A program made the position numbers and the translations under genes. This document shows, piece after piece, positions 1 to 5,106 of a DNA stretch of 8,308 nt; positions within the stretch are counted from its first letter, which is position 1; each line of letters begins with the position of its first letter. The notes under the pieces are model-generated. The model had not been told where the DNA came from and did not search any database. It was given only the letters and a program-made list of their open reading frames with translations. This DNA is from JAAUTS01 sp038250235 (GTDB lineage: Bacteria; Verrucomicrobiota; Verrucomicrobiia; Methylacidiphilales; JAAUTS01), in assembly GCA_038250235.1 (NCBI GenBank), contig JBBSCO010000088.1:1-8308 (forward strand), written 5' to 3'.

Positions 1-111
1 GCGTTTGATGGCAGGCTTGGAGTTGGGAATTTGGAGATGTTGAGAGCTGTGATAGGTGTCGAGATTGAGTTTGGAGACGTCGATTCCAACATTGATTATT
101 TCGGTATTCAT
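1..111 (-). CDS. IS110-family transposase, N-terminal fragment (runs off left edge)
   Basis: The minus strand is open from an ATG at 109-111 to the window edge, giving 37 residues that begin MNTEIINVGIDVSKLNLD. A hydrophobic strand followed by G-I-D-V-S-K (residues 9-14) and L-x-L-D is the start of the RuvC-like DEDD domain of IS110-family transposases. The Asp in GIDVSK is the first catalytic acidic residue of that domain. Residues 27-31 (QIPNS) match the usual 'v.N' strand that follows. Family members are about 300-400 residues and move as circular intermediates without classical terminal inverted repeats, so most of this gene lies outside the window. Only a weak purine stretch (GAAAGA) lies upstream as a ribosome site. 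Whether the gene is intact, and whether it belongs to the IS110 or IS1111 subgroup, cannot be told here. Confidence 0.8.
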   Translation of the reverse strand, partial: MNTEIINVGIDVSKLNLDTYHSSQHLQIPNSKPAIKR

Positions 112-247
112 ATTTATCTTTCTACTTGCGATACGAGCTCGAAGGCTCAAGCAACTGTTCAAGTTAATAAACACGCGTCAAAGGGAGGGTCGAGCTGACC
201 CACGAGTTCAAAGACTCAAGTCCACAACGACCTTCTCCCCCGGCGAC
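112..247 (-). ncRNA. Structured leader upstream of IS110 transposase, candidate bridge RNA / left end
   Basis: No credible ORF lies here. IS110-group elements carry a guide ('bridge') RNA in the non-coding left end upstream of the transposase (established for IS621 and relatives). This segment holds three consecutive short hairpins: GAGC 135-138 with GCTC 145-148, GGGTC 187-191 with GACCC 197-201, and GAGT 204-207 with ACTC 214-217. The first is enclosed by ACTTG 124-128 and CAAGT 160-164. The arms are only 4-5 bp and the RNA ends are unknown. The position and repeated hairpins fit a bridge RNA, but this is inference. If the element belongs to the IS1111 subgroup, its guide RNA would lie on the other side of the gene. 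Confidence 0.3.
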
Positions 248-281
248 TTTATGCGGGAGGCTGCGCAGCCTCCCGCATAAA
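248..281. repeat. Perfect 34-bp GC-rich palindrome (REP-like)
   Basis: Bases 248-264 (TTTATGCGGGAGGCTGC) are the exact reverse complement of 265-281, with no spacer. The dyad cannot be extended, because 247 and 282 are both C. It has no T-tract on either side, so it is not a standard intrinsic terminator. It could extrude as a cruciform or form a long RNA hairpin. Its nearness to an IS110-type element is notable, since several IS110-family elements insert at REP-like palindromes. Because it is unbroken, the element boundary must lie beside it rather than inside it. Confidence 0.85.
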
Positions 282-328
282 CCAGTGATTAACTTTTACC
301 TCAATCAACCGGCTAAATCAAAGATACA

Positions 329-388
329 AGTCTACTCTATTATACTTTCTTTCCGACAGTTCATAGAATTTGGATAAAGTAGTAGACT
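329..388. repeat. 8-bp inverted repeat with 44-bp loop
   Basis: AGTCTACT at 329-336 is matched by its reverse complement AGTAGACT at 381-388. Further pairing inwards (CTTT near 345 with AAAG near 377) is interrupted. It could be a small element end or a weak stem-loop. No function can be assigned. Confidence 0.45.
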
Positions 389-402
389 CACCCCAGCCCG
401 TT

Positions 403-434
403 AAAAACGCCCCGTCCCCGTTTTACTGCGGCCT
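403..434. repeat. 32-bp direct repeat, copy 1
   Basis: This 32-bp segment starts with AAAAACGCCCCGTCCCCG and ends in GCGGCCT. It is identical to 1430-1461 in the same orientation. Read on the other strand it gives a GGGGACGGGGCG motif followed by a T-run, a pattern I associate with the ends of repeats near REP-associated (Y1-type) transposases. That association is from memory, not from a search. Confidence 0.8.
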
Positions 435-626
435 ATGGAGCCATGTTTATAACTAACAAAAATCGCTTTAACCCTTTTTGCCTTGCCGCTTTTGTATTGG
501 TCGCTGACCACCTCGAGTCATCGCCGTCGGGTCGTCGGGTCAGGATTTGGGAGGCTTGAACTTGCTCCCCGGACTCTTCCGTTTCAGCTCGTCGGCCAAG
601 CTGACCGGCGCAAGCAATAGAAGTTC

Positions 627-1151
627 TTAGGTAATCGGTATCCAACGCTTCACCGCTTCGGCTGTATCGAAGGGTCCCGTGTTAAAACAAATACGTGCCT
701 TCGGGGCAAACTCATGAACAACATTAAGCACTTTCTCGAACAGAAGAAAATTTTTACCAATAGTGCGTAGGCCCGCTCCGATCACAATGCAGTCATAATG
801 TCTTTGTTGTAGCGTTGAGCGGATCACGGACTCGGCAGTTTCTCCAAAATCAGTAAGGCACAAGCTTGCGTCATATCCCATGGCGTTCAGTGCGGCAATA
901 TCCTTATCCAGTCCACCCTGCACCTTCGCAGCCGTCATTCCAGGATATGCTGCGTAAGCCGAATCGGAAAAATCTATAAGCTTCGGTTGCAGCCCGACGG
1001 ACAAGACAGATTTTTTAGAAGTCATAGTTTTGCTATTTTTCATATTTTTATCAGCTCCATAAAGCGGTAGTCCGATGATCCCGACGCCAAGGGTCGCAGA
1101 TATTTTTAAAAGGTTACGTCGGGTCATTTCGGGGATGTTTTTTTTGTTCAT
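627..1151 (-). CDS. Tat-exported or Tat-anchored conserved protein of unknown function
   Basis: A 174-residue protein. The N-terminus carries a twin-arginine signal (M-T-R-R-N-L-L-K, residues 9-16), then a hydrophobic stretch (ISATLGVGIIGLPLYG). This predicts export of a folded protein through Tat. The mature part has alternating strands and helices with a GLQPKLIDFS start, a GYDASLCLTDFGETAESVI segment, a YDCIVIGAGLR strand-loop and a C-terminal ARICFNTGPFDTAEAVKRW. I recognise this as a widespread small conserved family that is usually cytosolic, but I know no function for it. The GAG loop hints at a nucleotide-like fold, which is speculation. The start at 1151 is supported by a purine-rich Shine-Dalgarno (GGAAGGA, complement of about 1161-1169). 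Met9 is a possible alternative start just before the RR motif. The gene stands alone with repeat-rich DNA on both sides. Confidence 0.8.
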   Translation of the reverse strand: MNKKNIPEMTRRNLLKISATLGVGIIGLPLYGADKNMKNSKTMTSKKSVLSVGLQPKLIDFSDSAYAAYPGMTAAKVQGGLDKDIAALNAMGYDASLCLTDFGETAESVIRSTLQQRHYDCIVIGAGLRTIGKNFLLFEKVLNVVHEFAPKARICFNTGPFDTAEAVKRWIPIT

Positions 1152-1183
1152 TTGATTTCTTTTCCTTCCGACAATTTCGTCAA

Positions 1184-1189
1184 TTTATA
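1184..1189 (-). promoter_or_regulatory. Possible -10 box for the Tat-protein gene
   Basis: TATAAA on the minus strand lies 32 bp upstream of the ATG at 1151, with the Shine-Dalgarno between them. No good -35 box at 16-18 bp spacing was found; a poor TTTAAT lies at 19 bp. A weak call. Confidence 0.25.
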
Positions 1190-1292
1190 TTGCCAATGAT
1201 TACTGTGAATTAAAGTCTAGCAACGGTGGGGCAAGCAGAAGGGGTCAATGCGATTTTTTTAGCTTAGGAGTTCCGTAGCAGGGTTCAAGGCC

Positions 1293-1433
1293 TTTTTGTC
1301 ATTTTTCATTACTCATAATGTCTCTTCCGGATCGTTGCCTTCTGCTCGGCACTTAATCCAAAACTAACTAAACACGGTTAGTTTTCTTCGGATCGTTCTT
1401 CCATTCGGCTCGTCCCCCTGAAAATGACAAAAA
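1293..1433. repeat. 141-bp segment bounded by 13-bp inverted repeats
   Basis: TTTTTGTCATTTT (1293-1305) is exactly inverted at 1421-1433. Inside are a hairpin (1360-1385) and an imperfect direct repeat sharing CGGATCGTT at 1328-1336 and 1389-1397, each followed by a C/T-rich tract ending in TCGGC. The right arm merges into the 32-bp repeat copy at 1430. The layout of outer inverted arms, paired inner repeats and a central hairpin is like a BIME or small non-autonomous element. The wider gene-free stretch 1152-1680 shows nothing else but such repeats. Confidence 0.55.
1360..1385. repeat. 9-bp hairpin in the centre of the 141-bp repeat segment
   Basis: AAAACTAAC (1360-1368) pairs with GTTAGTTTT (1377-1385) across an 8-base loop. 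The stem is A/T-rich with no following T-tract beyond the stem itself. It lies close to the midpoint of the 1293-1433 inverted repeat. Confidence 0.5.
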
Positions 1434-1461
1434 ACGCCCCGTCCCCGTTTTACTGCGGCCT
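1430..1461. repeat. 32-bp direct repeat, copy 2
   Basis: Identical over 32 bases to 403-434 and in the same orientation, 1027 bp away. The Tat-protein gene lies between the two copies. The upstream flanks differ: here the copy abuts AAAATGACA, whereas copy 1 abuts GCCCGTT. Confidence 0.8.
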
Positions 1462-1470
1462 GTGCATCAA

Positions 1471-1710
1471 GGGTCACGTCTCAACATTCAACGGGGTCAT
1501 CCATATATTTTTCAAGCCCCAAATGGTCTCAAGTCTTTTTTCAAAGCATTTCAATACCTAGCTATCACTATATAAATTTCCCGCAACTCTAGACCTCGAG
1601 GGAGGTCCTAGCCAAACGCTCCGGCCCGATTAATCCTCAAAGGCCGCGTTACTGCTCATGATAAGACGCTCGCAACTGATTTACAAATGTTGAATGTTGA
1701 GACGCGACCC
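1471..1710. repeat. 240-bp segment bounded by 22-bp inverted repeats
   Basis: The 22 bases at 1471-1492 (GGGTCACGTCTCAACATTC and on) are inverted at 1689-1710 with a single mismatch (A versus G in the sixth base). A six-pair dyad, GACCTC 1592-1597 with GAGGTC 1602-1607, lies inside. No transposase and no clear target-site duplication is seen, so a MITE-like or REP-type element is the best guess. The right arm forms the last codons of the small ORF 1681-1866. Confidence 0.6.
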
Positions 1711-1866
1711 AAATGGCTTCACAAAGGCTAGCTGCTGAATGGAGAAGCGAACCAACCGTTTTACATTTTGGCCATTTAGCGAGGCCTTTAGACAAAGCTC
1801 CTCCCTTTGTTTTTCATAAATGGAAACCTCAATCGTTGGCTTGGGATTATGGGGAGTAAAACCCAT
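1681..1866 (-). CDS. Small ribbon-helix-helix-like protein (possible antitoxin or regulator)
   Basis: A 61-residue frame starting MGFTPHNPKPTIEVSIYE. A GGTGG ribosome site (complement of 1871-1875) sits close upstream of the ATG, the best start signal in this area. Residues 10-15 (TIEVSI) could form the strand, followed by a helix (EKQREELCLKASLNGQ), a short turn and a second helix (VKRLVRFSIQQLA). This is the order in ribbon-helix-helix DNA-binding proteins such as CopG or small antitoxins. The similarity is judged by eye. The last residues (GSRLNIQHL) and the stop are encoded by an arm of the 22-bp inverted repeat, so the original C-terminus was probably replaced by an insertion. No toxin gene is adjacent. 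It may also be the frame-shifted end of the upstream ORF. Confidence 0.4.
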   Translation of the reverse strand: MGFTPHNPKPTIEVSIYEKQREELCLKASLNGQNVKRLVRFSIQQLAFVKPFGSRLNIQHL

Positions 1867-2069
1867 AGTTCCACCGAAATGAGCCCCGTCAGCTTCCCGT
1901 TTTGATAAAACTCGAGAGAATACAGGCCGGAATGTTCCCGGATCATTCGGGTTTTGAGACTCGAACCGACGCGGACACTTTCAACGGCTTGAACGGTTTT
2001 CTCAAATTCTTGGACCACTGCGCGGAGTCTTTTTAGCGCGCTTAGATAGCTTGGTTGGAGTTTTGACAT
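1788..2069 (-). CDS. Possible small ORF overlapping its neighbours (doubtful)
   Basis: A 93-codon frame beginning MSKLQPSYLSALKRLRAVV; an ATG five codons upstream at 2084 is also available. It overlaps the end of the AP2-like gene by 68 bases and the start of the small RHH-like ORF by 79, each in another frame. Residues around 30-65 (VRVGSSLKTRMIREHSG and then LYSLEFYQNGKLTG) read like a real folded protein, while the tail (VLLPIIPSQRLRFPF) does not. One explanation is that this frame and the 1681-1866 frame were once a single gene split by an indel near 1870-1890. The other is that they are separate overlapping genes. I recognise no family. Confidence 0.25.
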   Translation of the reverse strand: MSKLQPSYLSALKRLRAVVQEFEKTVQAVESVRVGSSLKTRMIREHSGLYSLEFYQNGKLTGLISVELWVLLPIIPSQRLRFPFMKNKGRSFV

Positions 2070-2673
2070 CCCCAAGATAGGCAAACCTGCCCCTGGCTAT
2101 CTTGCTCAACCCTTTGATAGTTTTTCCTTTAGTCGAAAACCAAACGTGCAGACCTGTGCTTTTGCGACCCAAGCTTTGAGCGATCTCAGGAACAGTCATT
2201 CCACTTCTTCCCGCCCTTCCAAGACAGGCCAAAACCAGCCCCCGGAGCTGGCCATAGGGGGCCCTCGATGACCGGGATCGGGATGCACCGGTAAACTCAA
2301 GCTGTTTGATCCTTTGACGGATCTGGTCATCCACTTCCTTGAGACTGCTCTCCAGTTGATGCTTCCCGACCAGGAGCTTGATCAGCGCTGCTTCACCGGA
2401 ACTTGACCGGGTTTGGTGCGGCGTTTTATCTTTAGCTAGTAGATTTACCTTTGTGGCGGGAGGGATTTTCCTGAGGTACTTGTTGACTGCCGCTTGGGCT
2501 GCCTTGTGGGCAGAGGCCTTTCCCCCATGCTTCTTATCGGAAAAATAGGCTGAAAATTTCACCTTTGCCCGCTGCAACCGCACATAGAATCCATGGTTGT
2601 TTTTTTCGGGTTGGTCGATCCGGCTGATCCCAAATCCGTGCCTCGACTTCAGTCTGCGTTTTTTAGTTGCCAT
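2002..2673 (-). CDS. AP2-like DNA-binding protein with C-terminal winged-helix-like domain
   Basis: A 223-residue, strongly basic protein. Residues about 12-67 (HGFGISRID, then HGFYVRLQR, SAYFSDKKHGGKASAHKAA, VNKYL) follow the pattern of AP2/ERF-like domains found in bacterial regulators and homing endonucleases: three short strands, the Y-F-S-D-K-K-(H/Y)-G-G turn, then an amphipathic helix. Residues about 94-127 are charged and probably helical, possibly a coiled coil. Residues about 140-200 (GMTVPEIAQSLGRKSTGLHVWFSTKGKTIKGL and then RFAYLG; two blocks of one domain) look like a helix-turn-helix with a wing. A lysine-rich tail ends the protein. It is a predicted DNA-binding protein. There is no endonuclease motif, so regulation is more likely than homing. 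The start is the only ATG near the conserved domain, and the ribosome site (GAAAG) is weak. It is next to an IS3 remnant and has no operon partner of known function. Confidence 0.65.
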   Translation of the reverse strand: MATKKRRLKSRHGFGISRIDQPEKNNHGFYVRLQRAKVKFSAYFSDKKHGGKASAHKAAQAAVNKYLRKIPPATKVNLLAKDKTPHQTRSSSGEAALIKLLVGKHQLESSLKEVDDQIRQRIKQLEFTGASRSRSSRAPYGQLRGLVLACLGRAGRSGMTVPEIAQSLGRKSTGLHVWFSTKGKTIKGLSKIARGRFAYLGDVKTPTKLSKRAKKTPRSGPRI

Positions 2674-2750
2674 AGTTACTTTCGGTTCTGACCATCGTGG
2701 GAGTCATTTGAAATCCACGCTACACTGCTTATTCGGGTTTAAATACTCTT

Positions 2751-2780
2751 TCCCATGGCCGGGCATAACCTGTCATGGGA
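2751..2780. repeat. 7-bp stem-loop upstream of the AP2-like gene
   Basis: TCCCATG (2751-2757) pairs with CATGGGA (2774-2780) over a 16-base loop. It lies 78 bp upstream of the divergent start at 2673 and could be an operator-like dyad, but nothing more supports this. Confidence 0.3.
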
Positions 2781-2859
2781 GATTGGGCTTTTGCGCAATT
2801 ATAACGGCTTGGCGGCGCTTTAAAAGCCATTTATACAGCCCGTGTGTCAGCGCCTCATA

Positions 2860-2876
2860 ACAGGCTCTCCGCCTGT
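2860..2876. repeat. 6-bp GC-rich hairpin at the IS3 remnant boundary
   Basis: ACAGGC (2860-2865), TCTCC loop, GCCTGT (2871-2876). No T-run follows on either strand. It overlaps the possible left end of the IS3-like remnant. Confidence 0.35.
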
Positions 2877-2892
2877 GGCCATTCCGGTCTTA

Positions 2893-2909
2893 CTTCGAAA
2901 ACGTGGACA
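2893..2909 (+). repeat. Probable left subterminal inverted repeat of the IS3 remnant
   Basis: CTTCGAAAACGTGGACA aligns, with one gap, to the reverse complement of 3810-3827 (14 of 18 columns by eye). The GAAA and GTGGACA parts are shared. Confidence 0.45.
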
Positions 2910-2932
2910 GCGTAGGAGATACAGTTAAGAAA

Positions 2933-3790
2933 TTAGTTGTTTAGGTTTGGGTTGAGAAGATTATTCTCAAATTGATCCGGGGAGATCATGCCCAGGGAGG
3001 AATGTCTGCGCCTTTTGTTTTAGAAGGCTTCGATGTAGTCAAAGATCATTATCCGTGCCTGAGCTTTGGTCGGAGGGATGAACGTGCCGAAGCATTCGGC
3101 TTTAAGGGTGGCCCAGAAGGATTCCTTGAAAGCATTGTCATAACAGTTGCCTTTACGACTCATACTGGCGGCAAAGCCGCTATGTTGCAGAAGCTCAATA
3201 AATTCACTACTGGTGAATTGGCAGCCCCGATCGGAATGATGAAGCAGCCCGGGTGCCGGTCTCCTGGCTTTGAGGGCCTTGTTCCAGGCGGTGGTGATCA
3301 ACGCGGTGGTGAGATCTTCCCCACTGTGGTAGCCGACCAGCTTGCGCGAACACCGATCCATGATCCCGGCCGAGTAAAGCCAGCCTTCCTGGGTATTGAT
3401 TTAGGTGAAATCAGCAACCCAAATCTGGTCAGGCTTGTCCGGGGAGGGAACCCTGGCCAGCCAGTTGGGAGCGATTCTGGAATGATGGCCGGGGTCGGAT
3501 TTAGTGGTGATGGGGCGAAACTTTTGCTTCTGCTTGGGGCGCAGGCCCGAGGCTTTCATCAGGCGGTTGATACGGTTTTTACCGCAACGCAGGCCTTGAT
3601 CACGCAGATCGAATTGAATCCTGGGTGAACCATAGGTTTGACGGCTTAGAACAAAGGAGTCTTTGATTTTCATGGTGAGAAGTTGATCTTGTTTTTTACT
3701 GGGTTTGGTCGCTCTGCGGGCATGGGCGCAAGCTCCACTGCGGGAGATTTCCAGATAGGCTCCTCGTTCACTCCTCGCGTCAGGGTTTTT
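2933..3790 (-). pseudogene. IS3-family OrfB (DDE) transposase broken by two in-frame stops
   Basis: The frame is open from 3790 downwards. Its order is E-I-S-R-S-G, then SRQTYGSPRIQFDLRDQG, NRINRLMKASGL, APNWLARV and IWVADFT. This is the HTH-like start and integrase core of IS3 OrfB. A TAA at 3401-3403 stands where the family has the Tyr of D-x-T-Y. The frame then continues with EGWLYSAGIMDRCSRKLVGY, HHSDRGCQFTSSEF, SMSRKGNCYDNA and KESFWATLKAE, so all three DDE residues are kept. A second TAA (3020-3022) stands where the family has the Tyr of F-Y-N. After it, NKRRRHSSLGMISPDQFE leads to the true end (TAA at 2933-2935). No frameshift separates the pieces. Upstream of 3790 the frame is closed by TGA and no OrfA is recognisable. 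The plus-strand frame across it is antisense. Confidence 0.85.
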
Positions 3791-3809
3791 TCACCTGCAA
3801 TACGGGAAA

Positions 3810-3827
3810 TGTCCACTTCTTTCACAG
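3810..3827 (-). repeat. Probable right subterminal inverted repeat of the IS3 remnant
   Basis: On the minus strand it reads CTGTGAAAGAAGTGGACA, matching the left end at 2893-2909 with a few mismatches. It lies upstream of the transposase frame. Confidence 0.45.
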
Positions 3828-3859
3828 CTTCTTGCCCTACAAAAGGTATATAAGTGCCG

Positions 3860-5104
3860 CTATCTCATTCTTAAACCCGAAATAGTCTGGAAGATGCCGC
3901 TGATCATGGCGTAGGCAACTACCCCTACGATCAGAGCGATGATCACAATGATGGTCGGTTGAATCAGAGCTGTAAGCCTATAAATGCGGCGGCTCAGTTC
4001 CCGGTCATAGCGGGCCGCTACTTTTCCCAGAGCCGTCCCCATGTCCCCCGTCTGTTCTCCCACCGAAACCATATCGATAAAAAGAGGGGGGAAATGACCC
4101 ACCCCTTTCAGGGCTCTTGAAAAACTACCGCCTTCACCCACTACATCGACCACCTTCAAAAGTAGGAAACGATAGAACAGGTTGGGAGTAGCCGGTTGCA
4201 TCAGTTTCAGGGCATTCAGCAACGGGATACCGTTACCGACCAGGTTGGCCAAGGTCTGGGAAAATTGGGCATAATAACGGGCGGCAACAACACTCCCCAA
4301 AAGGGGCAATTTCAACTTCTTTTCATCCCACCAAAGCCGACCCCTTGGCTGTTGGAGAACCATCCAGAGTCCAATCGCACCAAGCACAACGGCCACCAGG
4401 ATAAAAAGCCCATAACGCGTGGCAAAGTCACTAAAATCAATGAGGACGCGAGTGACAAAGGGCATGTCTTTGCCGGTTTCTTTCAAGAGTTTGGTCAACT
4501 GCGGAACCAGATAGGTCATGAAAATAATCATGAGGGCAATACCTGCCACCACGATGAAGCAGGGGTAAATCAGGGATTGGATCACACGGTTCTGCAGCTC
4601 ATCCAAAGTCTTGAGATAATCTGATTGTTTCCGGAGGATGTTGGGCAGAGAGCCGCTGATCTCCCCTGCTGAAACCAGATTACAATAAAGTTCGCCGAAA
4701 CTGTCCGAAACCGAACGCAAGGCCGTGGAAAAACTGATACCCTCCACCACCTTTTCCCTTACTGAAATTACCAAGGCTTTCAGTCCCCCCAACTCATTGC
4801 GCCTCTCCATCGCACGCAGTGCCGGTTCCAACTGGAGCCCTGCCTCCAAAAGATCACTGAGTTCTTCCGTAAAAATAATAATTTGGGAGCGGGTAAGATG
4901 GATTTTTTCTCCCGCGAAAATTACCTTACGGCTCTTTCTTTCCTCAGGAAGTATCGTCGCCTTGATGTCCTGTTGAGTGAGGGATACAAGTTGCAGCCCT
5001 TCCTGCTCCAGCCTGCGAAAAACCTCGTTGCGACTGCGGGCCTCGATTTCCCCATCCTTTTTGCGGCCCTCTGACCCGATTGCCTGGTAAGTGAAAAGTG
5101 GCAT
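3860..5104 (-). CDS. gspF: GspF/PilC-type inner-membrane platform protein
   Basis: A 414-residue protein of the usual length (about 400). It starts with the typical MPLFTYQAIGSEGRKKDGEI region. Two T2SSF domains follow (about 73-198 and 277-400). They carry the repeated G-E-x-(S/T)-G signatures GEISGSL (147-153) and GEQTGDM (349-355), each after a conserved hydrophobic run. Three membrane segments are visible at about 178-200, 231-250 and 382-402, as in GspF/PilC. The family forms the cytoplasmic-membrane platform that couples the assembly ATPase to pseudopilin or pilin polymerisation. The ATG follows the gspE stop by 2 bp, so translation is probably coupled. The C-terminus (ISGIFQTISGL) looks complete, so the downstream IS3 remnant did not truncate it. 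Whether it serves secretion or a type IV pilus cannot be decided from this pair alone. Confidence 0.92.
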   Translation of the reverse strand: MPLFTYQAIGSEGRKKDGEIEARSRNEVFRRLEQEGLQLVSLTQQDIKATILPEERKSRKVIFAGEKIHLTRSQIIIFTEELSDLLEAGLQLEPALRAMERRNELGGLKALVISVREKVVEGISFSTALRSVSDSFGELYCNLVSAGEISGSLPNILRKQSDYLKTLDELQNRVIQSLIYPCFIVVAGIALMIIFMTYLVPQLTKLLKETGKDMPFVTRVLIDFSDFATRYGLFILVAVVLGAIGLWMVLQQPRGRLWWDEKKLKLPLLGSVVAARYYAQFSQTLANLVGNGIPLLNALKLMQPATPNLFYRFLLLKVVDVVGEGGSFSRALKGVGHFPPLFIDMVSVGEQTGDMGTALGKVAARYDRELSRRIYRLTALIQPTIIVIIALIVGVVAYAMISGIFQTISGLRMR

Positions 5105-5106
5105 AA

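Larger units (their letters stand above)
282..626. other. Intergenic stretch without a convincing gene
   Basis: No supported gene is seen. A 70-codon minus-strand frame (433-645) runs into the Tat-protein gene in another frame and resembles no known protein. The stretch contains the inverted repeat 329-388 and the 32-bp repeat 403-434. It also holds a small dyad GGTC-gct-GACC at 499-509 and two tandem copies of GTCGGGTC at 526-541. The C-rich and hairpin motifs suggest debris of small repeat elements. Confidence 0.5.
2874..3841 (-). mobile_element. Decayed, internally shortened IS3-family element
   Basis: The core is a minus-strand OrfB-type transposase pseudogene. At both edges lies a GTGGACA core in inverted orientation (2903-2909 and 3810-3816) within a longer imperfect match, placed subterminally as in IS3 ends. 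Outside these cores both sides can be read as starting TGT (2874 and 3841), giving about 970 bp. Full IS3-family elements are usually 1.2-1.5 kb and carry an upstream OrfA. Here only about 150 bp separate the right end from the OrfB motifs, so OrfA seems deleted. No flanking 3-4 bp duplication was found with these ends, and the exact termini are uncertain. The right end lies about 20 bp from the gspF stop codon. Confidence 0.5.

Noticed and set aside
56..280. A 74-codon plus-strand frame at the left edge
   Set aside because: It overlaps the IS110 transposase start on the other strand and ends inside the palindrome. It has no family resemblance.
248..281. Intrinsic terminator
   Set aside because: The stem is strong, but neither strand has the U-tract expected directly after it.
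433..645. A 70-codon minus-strand frame
   Set aside because: It overlaps the end of the Tat-signal gene in another frame, has a biased composition, no ribosome site and no recognisable motif, and includes part of a dispersed repeat.
3020..3403. Reassignment of TAA to tyrosine in this genome
   Set aside because: The two TAA codons at Tyr sites invite the idea, but gspE ends with TAA two bases before the gspF start, and the transposase itself ends in TAA. Mutational decay is simpler.
2972..3628. A 218-codon plus-strand frame
   Set aside because: It is antisense to the IS3 transposase, whose conserved motifs are unmistakable on the minus strand. Its composition (rich in G, P and A) reflects the complement of that gene.
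3670..3860. OrfA of the IS3 element or a C-terminal extension of gspF
   Set aside because: A frame without start codon is open here, but it shows no OrfA helix-turn-helix pattern, and gspF already ends in a normal C-terminus at the TAG at 3860.
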